Source: Flavisolibacter ginsenosidimutans (GTDB taxonomy: Bacteria; Bacteroidota; Bacteroidia; Chitinophagales; Chitinophagaceae). From it: a stretch of 64,000 nucleotides of DNA. Positions 1 through 8,817 of the stretch are shown piece by piece. Where the stretch lies: contig NZ_CP042433.1 in the NCBI RefSeq assembly GCF_007970805.1, positions 3,162,001 to 3,226,000 of the forward strand, written 5' to 3'. The position numbers were made by a program, and so were the translations under genes. The number at the start of each line of letters is the position of its first letter. Position 1 is the stretch's first letter. The notes under the pieces are model-generated. The model made no database searches. It had not been told where the DNA came from and worked only from the letters and a program-made list of their open reading frames with translations.

Positions 1-301
1 TAAAATCGCCGGCATCAATATATTCCATGATGCCCACTTCCATTTGCTCGGTTTCATCCAGCACGTTTTTGTAATTGAGCAGGGCAACGTCGTAATATTT
101 ACACAGGTTTGGATGTTCGAAACGGATGACCTTTTTTATTTCGTTCAGGATTTGATACTTGTCCGCGGTTTTGGCTGTAAAGAATTTCAAGGCCACAACA
201 CGCTCCAACAAAATGTCGTTAGCCTTGTACACTTTTGAGAAGCCACCCTTTCCCAACAGGTCCTTTTTCGGATCAAATTCGTATCGTGTTTGAAAATCCA
301 T
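1..301 (-). CDS. Serine/threonine protein kinase, N-terminal part (runs off the window)
   Basis: The first 100 residues of a protein kinase are present; the gene continues beyond the left edge. After the start (MDFQTRYEFDPKKD) comes a glycine-rich nucleotide loop (LLGKGGFSKVYKA) and then the VALKFF strand carrying the ATP-anchoring lysine. A later stretch ending in GIMEYIDAGDF fits the hinge region. This is the Hanks-type kinase fold. The FHA protein encoded just upstream on the same strand is a phosphothreonine-binding partner type. Kinase plus FHA next to T6SS genes resembles the PpkA/Fha post-translational control pair of other T6SSs; that role is inferred here. The catalytic loop lies outside the window, so activity cannot be judged. 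Confidence 0.88.
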   Translation of the reverse strand, partial: MDFQTRYEFDPKKDLLGKGGFSKVYKANDILLERVVALKFFTAKTADKYQILNEIKKVIRFEHPNLCKYYDVALLNYKNVLDETEQMEVGIMEYIDAGDF

Positions 302-344
302 TTGCTACTATTTTAGTCGTTCGCAAAGGGCCGGAGGAAATTGG

Positions 345-424
345 GATATTGAGATATTCAGATATTGGGTTATTGATTATTGGGTTATTGCCTGCGACAC
401 GAAATATCTCAACATCTCAATATC
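345..424. repeat. Imperfect inverted repeat built of about 8-bp words
   Basis: Arms at 345-366 and 403-424 are reverse complements with two mismatches and a loop of about 36 bases. Each arm is itself a stuttering array of about 8-bp words (GATATTGA, GATATTCA). The right arm starts at the stop codon of the FHA gene. It lies between the FHA gene and the kinase gene and could act as a terminator or mRNA-stabilising hairpin. Confidence 0.6.
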
Positions 425-1127
425 AGATTCTCTTGACGTCAACGGTGCGGATAAAACCGGTGCGCAGCACGTCTTCCAATTCGCCGCTAATGGTCTTGTC
501 TTCTTTTTTTATTTTAAATACAAGCTTTGTTGTTCCTATCTGCATTGTGTCATTTTCGGCCAGGGAGCAATGCTGGTTAATGCGCGTTTCTTTCCCGTTT
601 AAAAACACGCCGTTCGCACTGGGTTTACTGCCATCGCCATCGTACAAAGCGGCTTGCAAATCGCCGTTGATTCGCTTGGCTTTGATGAAGGCGTGTGTGC
701 GGCTTACAAAGGGATCGTCTGCAAGAACAATACTGTTTGCACCGTCTTCTTTGTTCTTTCGGCCGATGTAATTAATGCCTTCGTACACGGGAAAGGTTTC
801 GGCCTTTTTGTTTTCGGTGTGTACAATCAGCCAAGCCACTACTTGTTTCTTTTCTGCAAGCGCTGGTGGGGTTTGGTGATTGATGGCGGGTTCTGAAAAC
901 CGCTTGTTGAAAGCAGCTTTTTTTGCGGCAATGTCTTCCAGCAAAATGTGCTTTACGCGGTTCAGCTTTTCCAGGTTTTGCTGCTGAATTTTTTCGATGA
1001 CCTTGCTTGGTGCGTTTGCGTAAAGCATGTGATAATAATTAAACCGCTCGGTGCATTTGGCCAGAACCGTTTCTTCGGTTAACGGCTCCTTCAAACCAAT
1101 AAACTCCAGTGCTTCTGCTTTTTCCAT
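423..1127 (-). CDS. FHA-domain protein, T6SS-associated
   Basis: A 234-residue cytosolic protein. The C-terminal half holds a forkhead-associated domain with its hallmarks: GRK at the first loop, then VSRTHAFI (Ser/Arg/His phosphothreonine contacts), and NGVFLNG. The N-terminal 80 residues are helical and look like a divergent J-domain or bundle without an HPD motif. FHA domains bind phosphothreonine peptides; in several T6SSs they couple kinase signalling to apparatus assembly. The kinase gene follows directly on the same strand. The FHA assignment is strong; its target is unknown. Confidence 0.88.
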   Translation of the reverse strand: MEKAEALEFIGLKEPLTEETVLAKCTERFNYYHMLYANAPSKVIEKIQQQNLEKLNRVKHILLEDIAAKKAAFNKRFSEPAINHQTPPALAEKKQVVAWLIVHTENKKAETFPVYEGINYIGRKNKEDGANSIVLADDPFVSRTHAFIKAKRINGDLQAALYDGDGSKPSANGVFLNGKETRINQHCSLAENDTMQIGTTKLVFKIKKEDKTISGELEDVLRTGFIRTVDVKRI

Positions 1128-1257
1128 AACGGTAAAGAATGTTCGTTTTAATTCACTTAAAAGTTAGGGTAATTGGATTAGATTAGAAAGTGATGCAATG
1201 CATTTTTTGGCACGGATTCAACATTTATCAATGGTCTCTGTCAAAACTTTTCCTGGT

Positions 1258-2364
1258 TCAGTTCTGCACACGCAAAATCACCTGGACCTTGTTCTTCACG
1301 TTGTCTAAGGCAATGCCTTGCTCGCTGTTACCGTCGTATAAAATCACGTTGTCTGAATTAAAGCCCAAATCAATAAACACACGGTCGTCAATGATCCATC
1401 CTTTGCCGGTGATGCGGGTACCTTTTCGCTGAAAGCCGTTCAGGGTTTGCAAGTCATCGTTCAACTTTATGGTAATGGAATCACCGTCTTTAAAGCCAGG
1501 GTATTTGCCGTCAATCTGCGCATCCACCAATTTTGCAGCGGCCATCACCTTTTCCTTTCGTGCTTTTTCAACGTCCGATTCCGAAGGCTTCTCTGTGTTC
1601 TTAATCACCTCATCGTCCGGCGCTACGTCTTTGTTTACGCCCAGTTTCAAATTCTCAAAGTCTTTCAGGTTTGGATTGGGTGCGGTGACAAAAGGCTTTG
1701 TGCGACTGAAGACGTTGTATTGGAAATTTTTGAGGTAAAGCTCCGGGTATTCAAACAGCTCTTTAATAGCCACAATCTTGTACACGTAAACAGCGGTTTC
1801 GGGATTTAATTGCATCGCAAAATAGTTGGTGCTACCCCTTTCAACTCTGCCAATTACCCGCCCGATGCCCCAGTTGTAAGCAGCGGCCGTCAGCACCCAG
1901 GAAGCGATATTTTGCTGATTGCGAAGCAATTTGAAATCGCCAGCCAGTTTGCGCAGCGCTACGATAGTGGCTTTGTAAATATCGTTTCGTTCGTCAACAG
2001 CATTGTCTACCCTTAGGCCAAAATCCGTCGCGGTTCCTTTCATCAGTTGCCAAAAACCTTGTGCCCCCGCAGGTGAGGTTGCGTTCCGAAAACCGCTTTC
2101 CACAATAGGAATGTATTTGAGGTCGTCGGGCATGTTGCATTTCTTCAGAATGTATTCAATCATCGGAAAATAGCGTTGCGCATCGCGGTGCAAACCTGGC
2201 AAGTCAACGTATTTAAGCTGGCTGCGAATGGCGTCCATAAGTTTCTTTGCGACGAAGGCGTTGTCAACGGGAATGCGTTCCCCGCAAAAGGTAATGTCTC
2301 TGGCACAGGCGGTTAGTGCAAGTGAGTTTAGAATGAGCCAAAAGAGAAAAAATTTCTTTCGCAT
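1258..2364 (-). CDS. Lipoprotein lytic transglycosylase (SLT/MltD-like)
   Basis: A 368-residue protein with an N-terminal signal and lipobox (LTAC), so probably an outer-membrane lipoprotein. The SLT catalytic domain lies at about residues 65-200: IPIVESGF carries the catalytic glutamate, followed by SPAGAQGFWQLM and later AAYNWGIGRV, the usual transglycosylase motifs. The C-terminal 120 residues are a separate, unrecognised domain. The enzyme cleaves peptidoglycan glycan strands. Placed at the end of the T6SS operon, it probably opens the wall for insertion of the secretion complex; this role is inferred from position. Confidence 0.88.
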   Translation of the reverse strand: MRKKFFLFWLILNSLALTACARDITFCGERIPVDNAFVAKKLMDAIRSQLKYVDLPGLHRDAQRYFPMIEYILKKCNMPDDLKYIPIVESGFRNATSPAGAQGFWQLMKGTATDFGLRVDNAVDERNDIYKATIVALRKLAGDFKLLRNQQNIASWVLTAAAYNWGIGRVIGRVERGSTNYFAMQLNPETAVYVYKIVAIKELFEYPELYLKNFQYNVFSRTKPFVTAPNPNLKDFENLKLGVNKDVAPDDEVIKNTEKPSESDVEKARKEKVMAAAKLVDAQIDGKYPGFKDGDSITIKLNDDLQTLNGFQRKGTRITGKGWIIDDRVFIDLGFNSDNVILYDGNSEQGIALDNVKNKVQVILRVQN

Positions 2365-2376
2365 AGAAAGGCTTTG

Positions 2377-3576
2377 TTACCGTTTGGCGGAGGCGTTGGT
2401 TTTTAGTTTCGTCAATGCCTCTCTTTTTTCTTTTGCAAATCGTCTGTCCGGAAAAAGCTTCATGGCTGCGTCATACTTTGCAACGGCCGCGTCTATTTCT
2501 TTCGCCGCTGCAAACCCTTTTGCGCTCGACAAAAGAGCATAGTATTGGGCTTCCTTTTTTTCGTCGTCGCGTTCTTTTTCTACTGCTTCTTTTATTTTGA
2601 TTAGCCGTTTGCTGCAATAGTCATCGTTCTTGTTTACGGCCAGTGCGGAATCATATGCCTGTTTGGCTACAGTCCAGTCGTGTATGTCGAAAGCCTCGTT
2701 GCCTTTTGTTCTTTGCAATCGGAAAACCTGGTCCGGAGCTTTCCGCAACGTGGTTTCGTATTTGTCTTTGCAGCACTGCTGAAAGGTTTTGCTGTCTATT
2801 TCGCGGGCTTCGGCAAAACCGCTCTTGGCAAGAATGAAATTGTTGTCATCGAAGGCATCAAGAGCTTTGCCTTTTGAATCCTGAAACCACACCGTACGAT
2901 TGGCTGCACGCTTCCTCAGTGCTTCAGGATCGTCATTTTTCGCACCCAAAGCCACGTCATAAGTTGAATCGGCTTCGCGGTATTTTTTTGCTTTTTCAAG
3001 GCTGGCCGCCCGCGTCATGGCATCGCTGTATTTTTTTTGTTTGCCGGCAAATGACATCTGCTCGCATTGAGCAATCTTTGTTTCAATGGGTTGGCGTTCG
3101 GCTTCTTCCACGTCATATTGCAAGCGGCTGTATAAAGCCAAAGCCGCATCGTATTGGCCTTTTTCCAGCAGTGCATCGGCTTCTGCAAGGCGGGCATCTG
3201 CTCTGGCTTTTTTATCTTTTACGTAGGATGCCAGTTTCTTTTTGTTTGACCAATCGCGTTTCAACGCAGGAACGTTCTCATTATAAACCATTACAAACGT
3301 GTGTGTATTTGAACCTTCATTAACCGTTAATACTTGCGGGTTCGCTTCTTTTCTCTGGGCCTTCAAAAGGAGGTTTTTTTTTGTAACTATGGCTTCGTAC
3401 GAGCCGTTGGGATTTGACATCGTCGTTTTATCTATCAGCGAGGGGAAAAGAAACGACACTTGCGCATTCGTACTTAAAACAACAGTATCGTTGATGATGT
3501 TTTGTGACTTTGCCCGTGTGTTCGTTAACAGCGTCGTCACAAGCAGCAAACATTGTACGTAATAAATTGGTTTCAT
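2377..3576 (-). CDS. Exported TPR-like protein of the T6SS operon
   Basis: A 399-residue protein with a signal peptide (residues 1 to about 24). A beta-rich segment follows (about 30-110), then a long helical region whose units (such as DALLEKGQYDAALALYSRLQ and KFDIHDW-like spacings) resemble tetratricopeptide repeats, rich in Lys, Ala and Asp. It lies between tssP and the lytic transglycosylase, 12 bases before the latter. Known T6SS-iii membrane-complex components include TssR and TssQ, which I do not recognise in this window. This protein could fill a comparable periplasmic slot, but that is only positional inference. Confidence 0.65.
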   Translation of the reverse strand: MKPIYYVQCLLLVTTLLTNTRAKSQNIINDTVVLSTNAQVSFLFPSLIDKTTMSNPNGSYEAIVTKKNLLLKAQRKEANPQVLTVNEGSNTHTFVMVYNENVPALKRDWSNKKKLASYVKDKKARADARLAEADALLEKGQYDAALALYSRLQYDVEEAERQPIETKIAQCEQMSFAGKQKKYSDAMTRAASLEKAKKYREADSTYDVALGAKNDDPEALRKRAANRTVWFQDSKGKALDAFDDNNFILAKSGFAEAREIDSKTFQQCCKDKYETTLRKAPDQVFRLQRTKGNEAFDIHDWTVAKQAYDSALAVNKNDDYCSKRLIKIKEAVEKERDDEKKEAQYYALLSSAKGFAAAKEIDAAVAKYDAAMKLFPDRRFAKEKREALTKLKTNASAKR

Positions 3577-3628
3577 GGTCTGTGTTTTTCAGCCTGCTGG
3601 CGTTGGTGCTTCGATTTTGCTTTTATTA

Positions 3629-4741
3629 CTATTTAAGGAATCCTAAAATCCCACCCCGCTTCAACTTCACTTTAATTTTTTGAATGCCATTTTTATCGTC
3701 TTTTTGAAAGTCCAGTGCTTCAATTTTTTTCTTTCTCTTCTCTCTAACGAAATCGGTGATCTTCATTTCATCTTTGCCGTTCACCACCACTTTTGTGCTG
3801 CCCATATAGTCGAGAAACGGGTACAAGTCGCTGACTTCTTTATTGCCCTCCAGCACTTCCTGCAAAAGACTTTTGAAACCATCCGGATCAATGACGGTTG
3901 CCTTTGGCTTGGCCTGCTCCGTTTTCGGCGGTTCACCTGTAGTGCCTCCACCGTTGCTCGCCCCCGTATTTTGTGCGGGCGATTTTTGTCCGCCGTTTGA
4001 AGGATCATTTGGAAACAATGGTCCAGGCACAGGCGGATTTCCGCCTGTACCGCTGCTGAGCGGACTGTTGACAAGTGGCGCCTGAGGCGGTTCTGCAACG
4101 TCTATAGTTTTGGTTTTCGCCATTGCCGGATTATTGTTAACAACCAATTGAACAGTATACTTTCCTGCCGTCAAGAATTGAAAAGCCGCGGTTGAATCAT
4201 ACCGGACTTCGTTTGTACCTATCAGCTTCCATTCGTACGATCTGGGAACGATGTCGCAAACGGCGTAGAACCTAACTGTATTTCCAGCTTTTGGGGCAAT
4301 TGAATCAGGAATGATTTCAATGATACCCTTGTCGGGGGTTTTTGCAAGCGGCGTCGTAACTGTTACCGCTCTTCGAAATTCACATCCGCCGTTAACCGTA
4401 GCCACCACTGTATATATGCCTACGGCTGTGTATTGATGTTGTGCAATCGCTTCTTTGCTCACAGTGGTACCATCGCCAAAATTCCAATCGGCTCTTGCGG
4501 CTCCTATACCCTGCAAACGGAAGGTTGCAATTCGGTCAGGATAGCAAACAGCAATCGCCTCCGTATCCTTGCCGTTAACGATGATTCGTGCATCGGCACA
4601 GGGCTTGGCCATTCTCTCCCACTCTTTCATTTTGTTGTAGCCGTACCAGCCCAAACAAACAAGCCAAGTAAGCAGTATCGACAGCCACACCCGGTAATCG
4701 AGGCCGGTAATGGTTCGGGTGGTGATACTGGCTGTATTCAT
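3629..4741 (-). CDS. tssP: T6SS-iii membrane protein TssP (PKD-containing)
   Basis: A 370-residue protein with one transmembrane helix near the N terminus (residues about 18-36, VWLSILLTWLVCLGWYGY), so the rest is periplasmic. A PKD-like domain follows, with the typical ADWNFGDGTTV and GIYTVVATV strands, and a second Ig/PKD-like unit ending in AGKYTVQLVV. A Pro/Gly/Asn-rich linker (about 215-280) leads to a conserved-looking C-terminal domain. It sits between tssO and the TPR-like gene. TssP of Bacteroidota T6SS-iii is a single-pass inner-membrane component of the TssNQOPR complex; architecture and neighbours fit. Confidence 0.72.
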   Translation of the reverse strand: MNTASITTRTITGLDYRVWLSILLTWLVCLGWYGYNKMKEWERMAKPCADARIIVNGKDTEAIAVCYPDRIATFRLQGIGAARADWNFGDGTTVSKEAIAQHQYTAVGIYTVVATVNGGCEFRRAVTVTTPLAKTPDKGIIEIIPDSIAPKAGNTVRFYAVCDIVPRSYEWKLIGTNEVRYDSTAAFQFLTAGKYTVQLVVNNNPAMAKTKTIDVAEPPQAPLVNSPLSSGTGGNPPVPGPLFPNDPSNGGQKSPAQNTGASNGGGTTGEPPKTEQAKPKATVIDPDGFKSLLQEVLEGNKEVSDLYPFLDYMGSTKVVVNGKDEMKITDFVREKRKKKIEALDFQKDDKNGIQKIKVKLKRGGILGFLK

Positions 4742-4773
4742 AAAAAGTTTTTAAAGAATAATGACCCGTTCGG

Positions 4774-5172
4774 CTACTTATTACTCAACTTAAGTTTTGC
4801 ATCGTTTAAATCCGCAAGGCTTTGAACAATGAAACTGTTTGCCAGGTTGTCGGCGTTAGAAAAGCCTTTGAGCAAGTCACTCATTTTATCAATGCCAACT
4901 TTGATTTTATAATACTTCGCTGCTGGCGGCTCCTTTGAAGCATCGAATTCCTTTAGCTCATTCGATACCGCCACTACTGCTGCATCAAACGATTCGGAAG
5001 TCTCCTTTTCCTTTTGCATAGCCAGCACTTTTTGGCGCAACTGATCATTCTCTTTCCGCGGCACTTCTATGCTAAAAAATATAACGGTAACAATCAACGC
5101 AACGGTGATTAAAAACAGAAGCAGGAAACGAAGAAAGGCATTGGTTCTTTCGGCGCTGTTGAGCGGTTTCAT
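4774..5172 (-). CDS. tssO: T6SS-iii membrane protein TssO
   Basis: A small 132-residue protein: cytosolic start (MKPLNSAERTNAFLRF), one transmembrane helix (about residues 15-34), then a periplasmic coiled coil (EVPRKENDQLRQKVLAMQKE onward) and a helical tail. This layout and the N-terminal sequence match the TssO family of subtype-iii systems, a component of the Bacteroidota-specific trans-envelope complex. It lies between tssK and tssP on the same strand with short gaps, which supports the call. Confidence 0.78.
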   Translation of the reverse strand: MKPLNSAERTNAFLRFLLLFLITVALIVTVIFFSIEVPRKENDQLRQKVLAMQKEKETSESFDAAVVAVSNELKEFDASKEPPAAKYYKIKVGIDKMSDLLKGFSNADNLANSFIVQSLADLNDAKLKLSNK

Positions 5173-5236
5173 AAACAGGTAAGTTTAAACGTGAAAGAGG
5201 GACGGTGTTGTCAGGGGCGGATGGGTCTTTCTTTTT

Positions 5237-6403
5237 CTATCCTAAGAATCGTGGCTTGCTTGTCTTCTTGGGCAGTTCGTCGGCAAAGGCTTCTTCTTTT
5301 ACCACAAAGCCACCCGAACGGCGCTTCCCAATAAATTCGAGGCGGCTTAAGGTGCCAAACAATTTTGCAATCACCCGTACAAAAACAGCCGCTTCGGAAA
5401 TGTTTTTGTTTACATCGTTGTGATCGTAGTTCATGCCGGCAATGCTAGCCAACATGCTTTCCAATTCGCCCTGTTTTAGTTCGCACCATTCGCTCAGGTA
5501 TTCCATCAATTCATCTTTGCCCGCGCCAATGCGCAGGTCAACAGTGTTTTTCAACACCCTTGCAAGAGACGCCATCGTAAAAAACAAAGCGGCTGGCGAT
5601 TCGTACAACAAGTTCCATCGCGCAGCGGTTAAGGCCTGGCCCAAATACAACATCACCCGATCGCAGAGAAACATCACCAACTCCGAAACATCGTTCTGCT
5701 GGCTCTTCTTGAATATCTTTTGCACAATCACCGTGCAATGCCTTTCCAGCGAAGAAAGAAACGTATCGAATTCACCGAGAAGCGCAATTAGTTCGGGGTG
5801 CGCATTGACCGAATAACAAGGCGGGATGTAAAAGTCGACGAGGTTGATTTCGTTGTTTGCCACGAACAACTTTCCAACCGTGAGCGCATACGGATAATAG
5901 GTGAATTGTTTGTACTGGCTTTGCGGAACAACCTCAATGGTATAGGAAGGCACCTCAAAGGGGAAACGCGGCGGGTTCTCCGATAGGTCCGGTGCGCCGG
6001 CGGCTTTGGTTTCGTAGGGGTGAACGATCAGTACGATCCACCAATCCAGTTCGCCGCTGGCCGCTGAAAACGGAAGAAGGGTGGCAGGCATCACATCAGC
6101 TTCGGTAAAAACAGGCGACTGGAAAGCCGGCAGCGAAATGCGCACACCACCGGGCGTTACCGCCTGACAAGCCTCTACCACCACGCGTAAAGTATTTTGA
6201 TTGTCGAGCGAAACACGAACGCTGAACGTATTCTCACCCGCAACGGATGGCGGCAGAACGCCGTAACGGTGGGGCGTCAGGTGAAGAGACGTGGCATCGT
6301 GCAAAACATCCCTAATGGCGTTATTCTGCGCCACAAAATGGCTTTTGTTAATCTTCATGCCGTCAACCCAGTTGACGAAATAATGTTGAAGCCTGTCTCT
6401 CAT
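5237..6403 (-). CDS. tssK: T6SS baseplate protein TssK
   Basis: A 388-residue protein. TssK joins baseplate wedges to the membrane complex. The reading frame stays open upstream, but the ATG at 6403-6401 (MRDRLQHYFVNWVDGMKIN) is chosen because it overlaps the tssN stop in an ATGA coupling and because WVDGMKI at the N terminus is the family's usual opening (W-x-x-G-M). The middle is a beta-rich shell domain and the C-terminal half an alpha-helical bundle. It is flanked by tssN and tssO, the proteins it is expected to contact in T6SS-iii. Confidence 0.85.
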   Translation of the reverse strand: MRDRLQHYFVNWVDGMKINKSHFVAQNNAIRDVLHDATSLHLTPHRYGVLPPSVAGENTFSVRVSLDNQNTLRVVVEACQAVTPGGVRISLPAFQSPVFTEADVMPATLLPFSAASGELDWWIVLIVHPYETKAAGAPDLSENPPRFPFEVPSYTIEVVPQSQYKQFTYYPYALTVGKLFVANNEINLVDFYIPPCYSVNAHPELIALLGEFDTFLSSLERHCTVIVQKIFKKSQQNDVSELVMFLCDRVMLYLGQALTAARWNLLYESPAALFFTMASLARVLKNTVDLRIGAGKDELMEYLSEWCELKQGELESMLASIAGMNYDHNDVNKNISEAAVFVRVIAKLFGTLSRLEFIGKRRSGGFVVKEEAFADELPKKTSKPRFLG

Positions 6404-7305
6404 ACGCGTTGTTGAATCTTGCTTGAAATGGGTTCGGGACGGGGTATGCGTTCGCAAACAATAACCGTATTTTCTTTGATACCGTTTTCGCGAATGGAGA
6501 TTTCCGGATTGTAAATCCGTTGGCCTCCAAACCATTTTGTCTTTTGGCTAAACCACCATTCGTGAGGCTTTAAAGTACGGTCGGCGTATTCAATCGGCGT
6601 TTCGCTGTAACTCTCGTTGTATTCGTTCATGAAGTGGTAAAAAAACTCCCCCAGCTTCATGCTTTCAGGGCCTTTGGCGCGGAAATAAGTTTTACGGCCC
6701 TCCGCTGTCTTTTTTGCAATCTCAAAACCGATAACAAGAATCCGTTCGTTCGGCATGTCTTCAGGATCGGGCAGTTCTATCGGGTTGTTCAACGGATAGT
6801 GCCAGGTAGGAAAGGTGGTTGCGGGTATGTCAAAGGCCGCTTGAAACGAATGGGAAAAAAGCAGCGGTACGAAGAACAGCAGGGAGCTTAACAAAACCGG
6901 ATAGAAGAGAAAGTCCCTGTCTTTTTTTAAAAAATATTGCAGTGATGAAAACACGACAATGGCAAAGAAGACAACCGACAAGCCAAACACTATTTCGGCA
7001 ACCAGTACTTTGTTTTGATCGTATTTCTGTCCGCCAAAATAACGCTTGTGAACAAAGAGCAGGTGCACAATACCGAACAACAAAAAAATGCCACCCAAAT
7101 ACCAGAACAGTTCAAAAGGGTTGGTCAAAAGGTAAGCCGCCAGGTAACCGGCCAGGGACGTTAGAATGCCGGACAACGCACCGTAAACAAAAGGCTTTTT
7201 TCCGCTGGTAGCAAAGCCTTCAGAGAGGTTCTTCACGACCACCGCCAAGGCAATTGCACAAACCAAAACGCTTCCAAAAAAGGCCAGAAAAAATTGAATC
7301 ACCAT
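6400..7305 (-). CDS. tssN: T6SS-iii membrane protein TssN
   Basis: A 301-residue protein with about five transmembrane helices in the first 160 residues (from VIQFFLAFFGSVLVCAIALAV to the FYPVLLSSLLFFVPLLF segment), followed by a soluble domain of about 135 residues. TssN is the polytopic inner-membrane component of the Bacteroidota T6SS; its cytosolic C-terminal domain is thought to contact TssK. The stop codon overlaps the tssK start (ATGA), implying translational coupling. Position between tssC and tssK is typical. Confidence 0.82.
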   Translation of the reverse strand: MVIQFFLAFFGSVLVCAIALAVVVKNLSEGFATSGKKPFVYGALSGILTSLAGYLAAYLLTNPFELFWYLGGIFLLFGIVHLLFVHKRYFGGQKYDQNKVLVAEIVFGLSVVFFAIVVFSSLQYFLKKDRDFLFYPVLLSSLLFFVPLLFSHSFQAAFDIPATTFPTWHYPLNNPIELPDPEDMPNERILVIGFEIAKKTAEGRKTYFRAKGPESMKLGEFFYHFMNEYNESYSETPIEYADRTLKPHEWWFSQKTKWFGGQRIYNPEISIRENGIKENTVIVCERIPRPEPISSKIQQRV

Positions 7306-7379
7306 GTTTACCTATTAGCTGTGTTAGCAACTGCGTTCTTCACAAGACGGTTATCAACACAATTCTCATCGCACAAAAC

Positions 7380-8753
7380 TTATTGTTGTTTAAACGAAGC
7401 TTTCCATTCTTCGCCATCGTCGCCTTTGTAGCCATCCAGTTTTACCAGGAAGCTTTTCGCGGGGAAGAAAGGCGTGATGTGGATGTCCAAAAAGATGTGG
7501 TCTTTTTGATTCTCGTCTCTTTCAAAACGAATGATTTGAAACTTCTCAATCAGCTTGTCGGGGCCTTGAATGCCGTCGAGGAATTTGACGATTTGTGTGC
7601 GCAGGTTTTTTTCCATCTTCACGTTCCAAAGCTCAAAGGCCCGGCGGTTCAAGAAGTCGGAAAGCACTTTGGCGATGAAGTCAAATACACGAACGACTGA
7701 GTATGTCTGCATGCCGAGGTTATCGCCGGTGAACAAGGTTTTTGCCGAGAAAGGCATCACGCGGCCCCACTCACCAACCAAGGGAACCAAGCCTACGTTT
7801 TCCAGTTCCGAAATGTCGCCTTTCTGTTGGTCAAAGCGAACCGTATCTACTTCGTCAATAGAACCATACGTTTTCCCTGCTACGGGTTGTGATAATTTGG
7901 TGCAATACAACTTGCCAGCCAATGCGGCCGAACCCGGAACGTAAACATCTTCCTCTTCGCCCACTTCGGTTTTTTTGCCACGACCAACAATGTAGTTGCA
8001 GGTCATAATAATGTTGGCTTTGTGCGGATCGCCACTGGTAAGGTTGGCATCGTTGAACAAATCCAGCGCATCATCCGGTGTTTCCACGTTTACAAAATCT
8101 GTTACCATCATCACCTTGTTGTTGTAAGCCATCTTGGCCCATTTGTCCACAATCGTGTTTGATTTAAGGTAACCGGGAATCACCATCAGCGAATAGTTCT
8201 GCCGCAGGTCGAGGCGGTCGTATTTGGCTTTTAATTCTTTGGCCACAAATTCAATAAAGCGCGGCTCGTCAAGATTTGTCAACTGCTCCATTGAAGCATT
8301 TAAAATTGCCACGTTCTTTAGCTTGGGCGATTCCGTGTTTTTGTAAAACAAGTGCACCGAACGATAGGCCTGCTCCAAATCGCGGCTTGCATTCAATACT
8401 TTTTTCAAATTGCCTTTCAAGAGCTTTTCGGCTGTTTCGGCTTTTTCTACCGACTTATCGGCCATCTCCGAAACCGTACTGCACTGCTCCAGCAAGTCAA
8501 CCCACATCTGCAGCTTCTTTTTTAATTCGCCTCGTTGCGTCTTCTTGCTTTCGTCCGTTAAAAAGATGGAACGTTTTGCTTTGCGCACCGGGTTCAAATT
8601 GTCCACGCCGTCCACCACGGCTTCAAGAAAATCAAATCCACCCGAACGCACCAGGCTGTTCACGGAGGTTTCAAGCGCAGGCAACTCGAGTTGTTGCTGC
8701 TTCACATCGGGTTTAAATTCCTGTGCGCTTACGTCTTGTACTTCGGTAGCCAT
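7380..8753 (-). CDS. tssC: T6SS contractile sheath large subunit TssC (DUF5458 type)
   Basis: A 457-residue protein of the size and sequence style of the Bacteroidota TssC/VipB family. The N-terminal helical region (FDFLEAVVDGVDNLNPVRKA) contacts TssB; the central part holds the sheath fold with segments such as MVIPGYLKSNTIVDKWAKMA and GEWGRVMPFSAKTLFTGDN. With TssB it polymerises into the contractile sheath around the Hcp tube. It lies directly downstream of tssB, separated by 64 bases that contain a small 7-bp word repeat. Confidence 0.9.
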   Translation of the reverse strand: MATEVQDVSAQEFKPDVKQQQLELPALETSVNSLVRSGGFDFLEAVVDGVDNLNPVRKAKRSIFLTDESKKTQRGELKKKLQMWVDLLEQCSTVSEMADKSVEKAETAEKLLKGNLKKVLNASRDLEQAYRSVHLFYKNTESPKLKNVAILNASMEQLTNLDEPRFIEFVAKELKAKYDRLDLRQNYSLMVIPGYLKSNTIVDKWAKMAYNNKVMMVTDFVNVETPDDALDLFNDANLTSGDPHKANIIMTCNYIVGRGKKTEVGEEEDVYVPGSAALAGKLYCTKLSQPVAGKTYGSIDEVDTVRFDQQKGDISELENVGLVPLVGEWGRVMPFSAKTLFTGDNLGMQTYSVVRVFDFIAKVLSDFLNRRAFELWNVKMEKNLRTQIVKFLDGIQGPDKLIEKFQIIRFERDENQKDHIFLDIHITPFFPAKSFLVKLDGYKGDDGEEWKASFKQQ

Positions 8754-8762
8754 ATGGATTCG

Positions 8763-8790
8763 TTTGAAGTTTTAAGTTTTAGATTTTAAG
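8763..8790. repeat. Four degenerate 7-bp words between tssB and tssC
   Basis: Four consecutive heptamers of the type TTTTAAG lie between the tssB stop and the tssC start: 8763-8769 TTTGAAG, 8770-8776 TTTTAAG, 8777-8783 TTTTAGA, 8784-8790 TTTTAAG. The 7-bp phase matches arrays at 40239, 50391, 50489 and 59161 in this window. Confidence 0.5.
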
Positions 8791-8817
8791 TTCATGTTGC
8801 ACATAGCAGACATCTCT

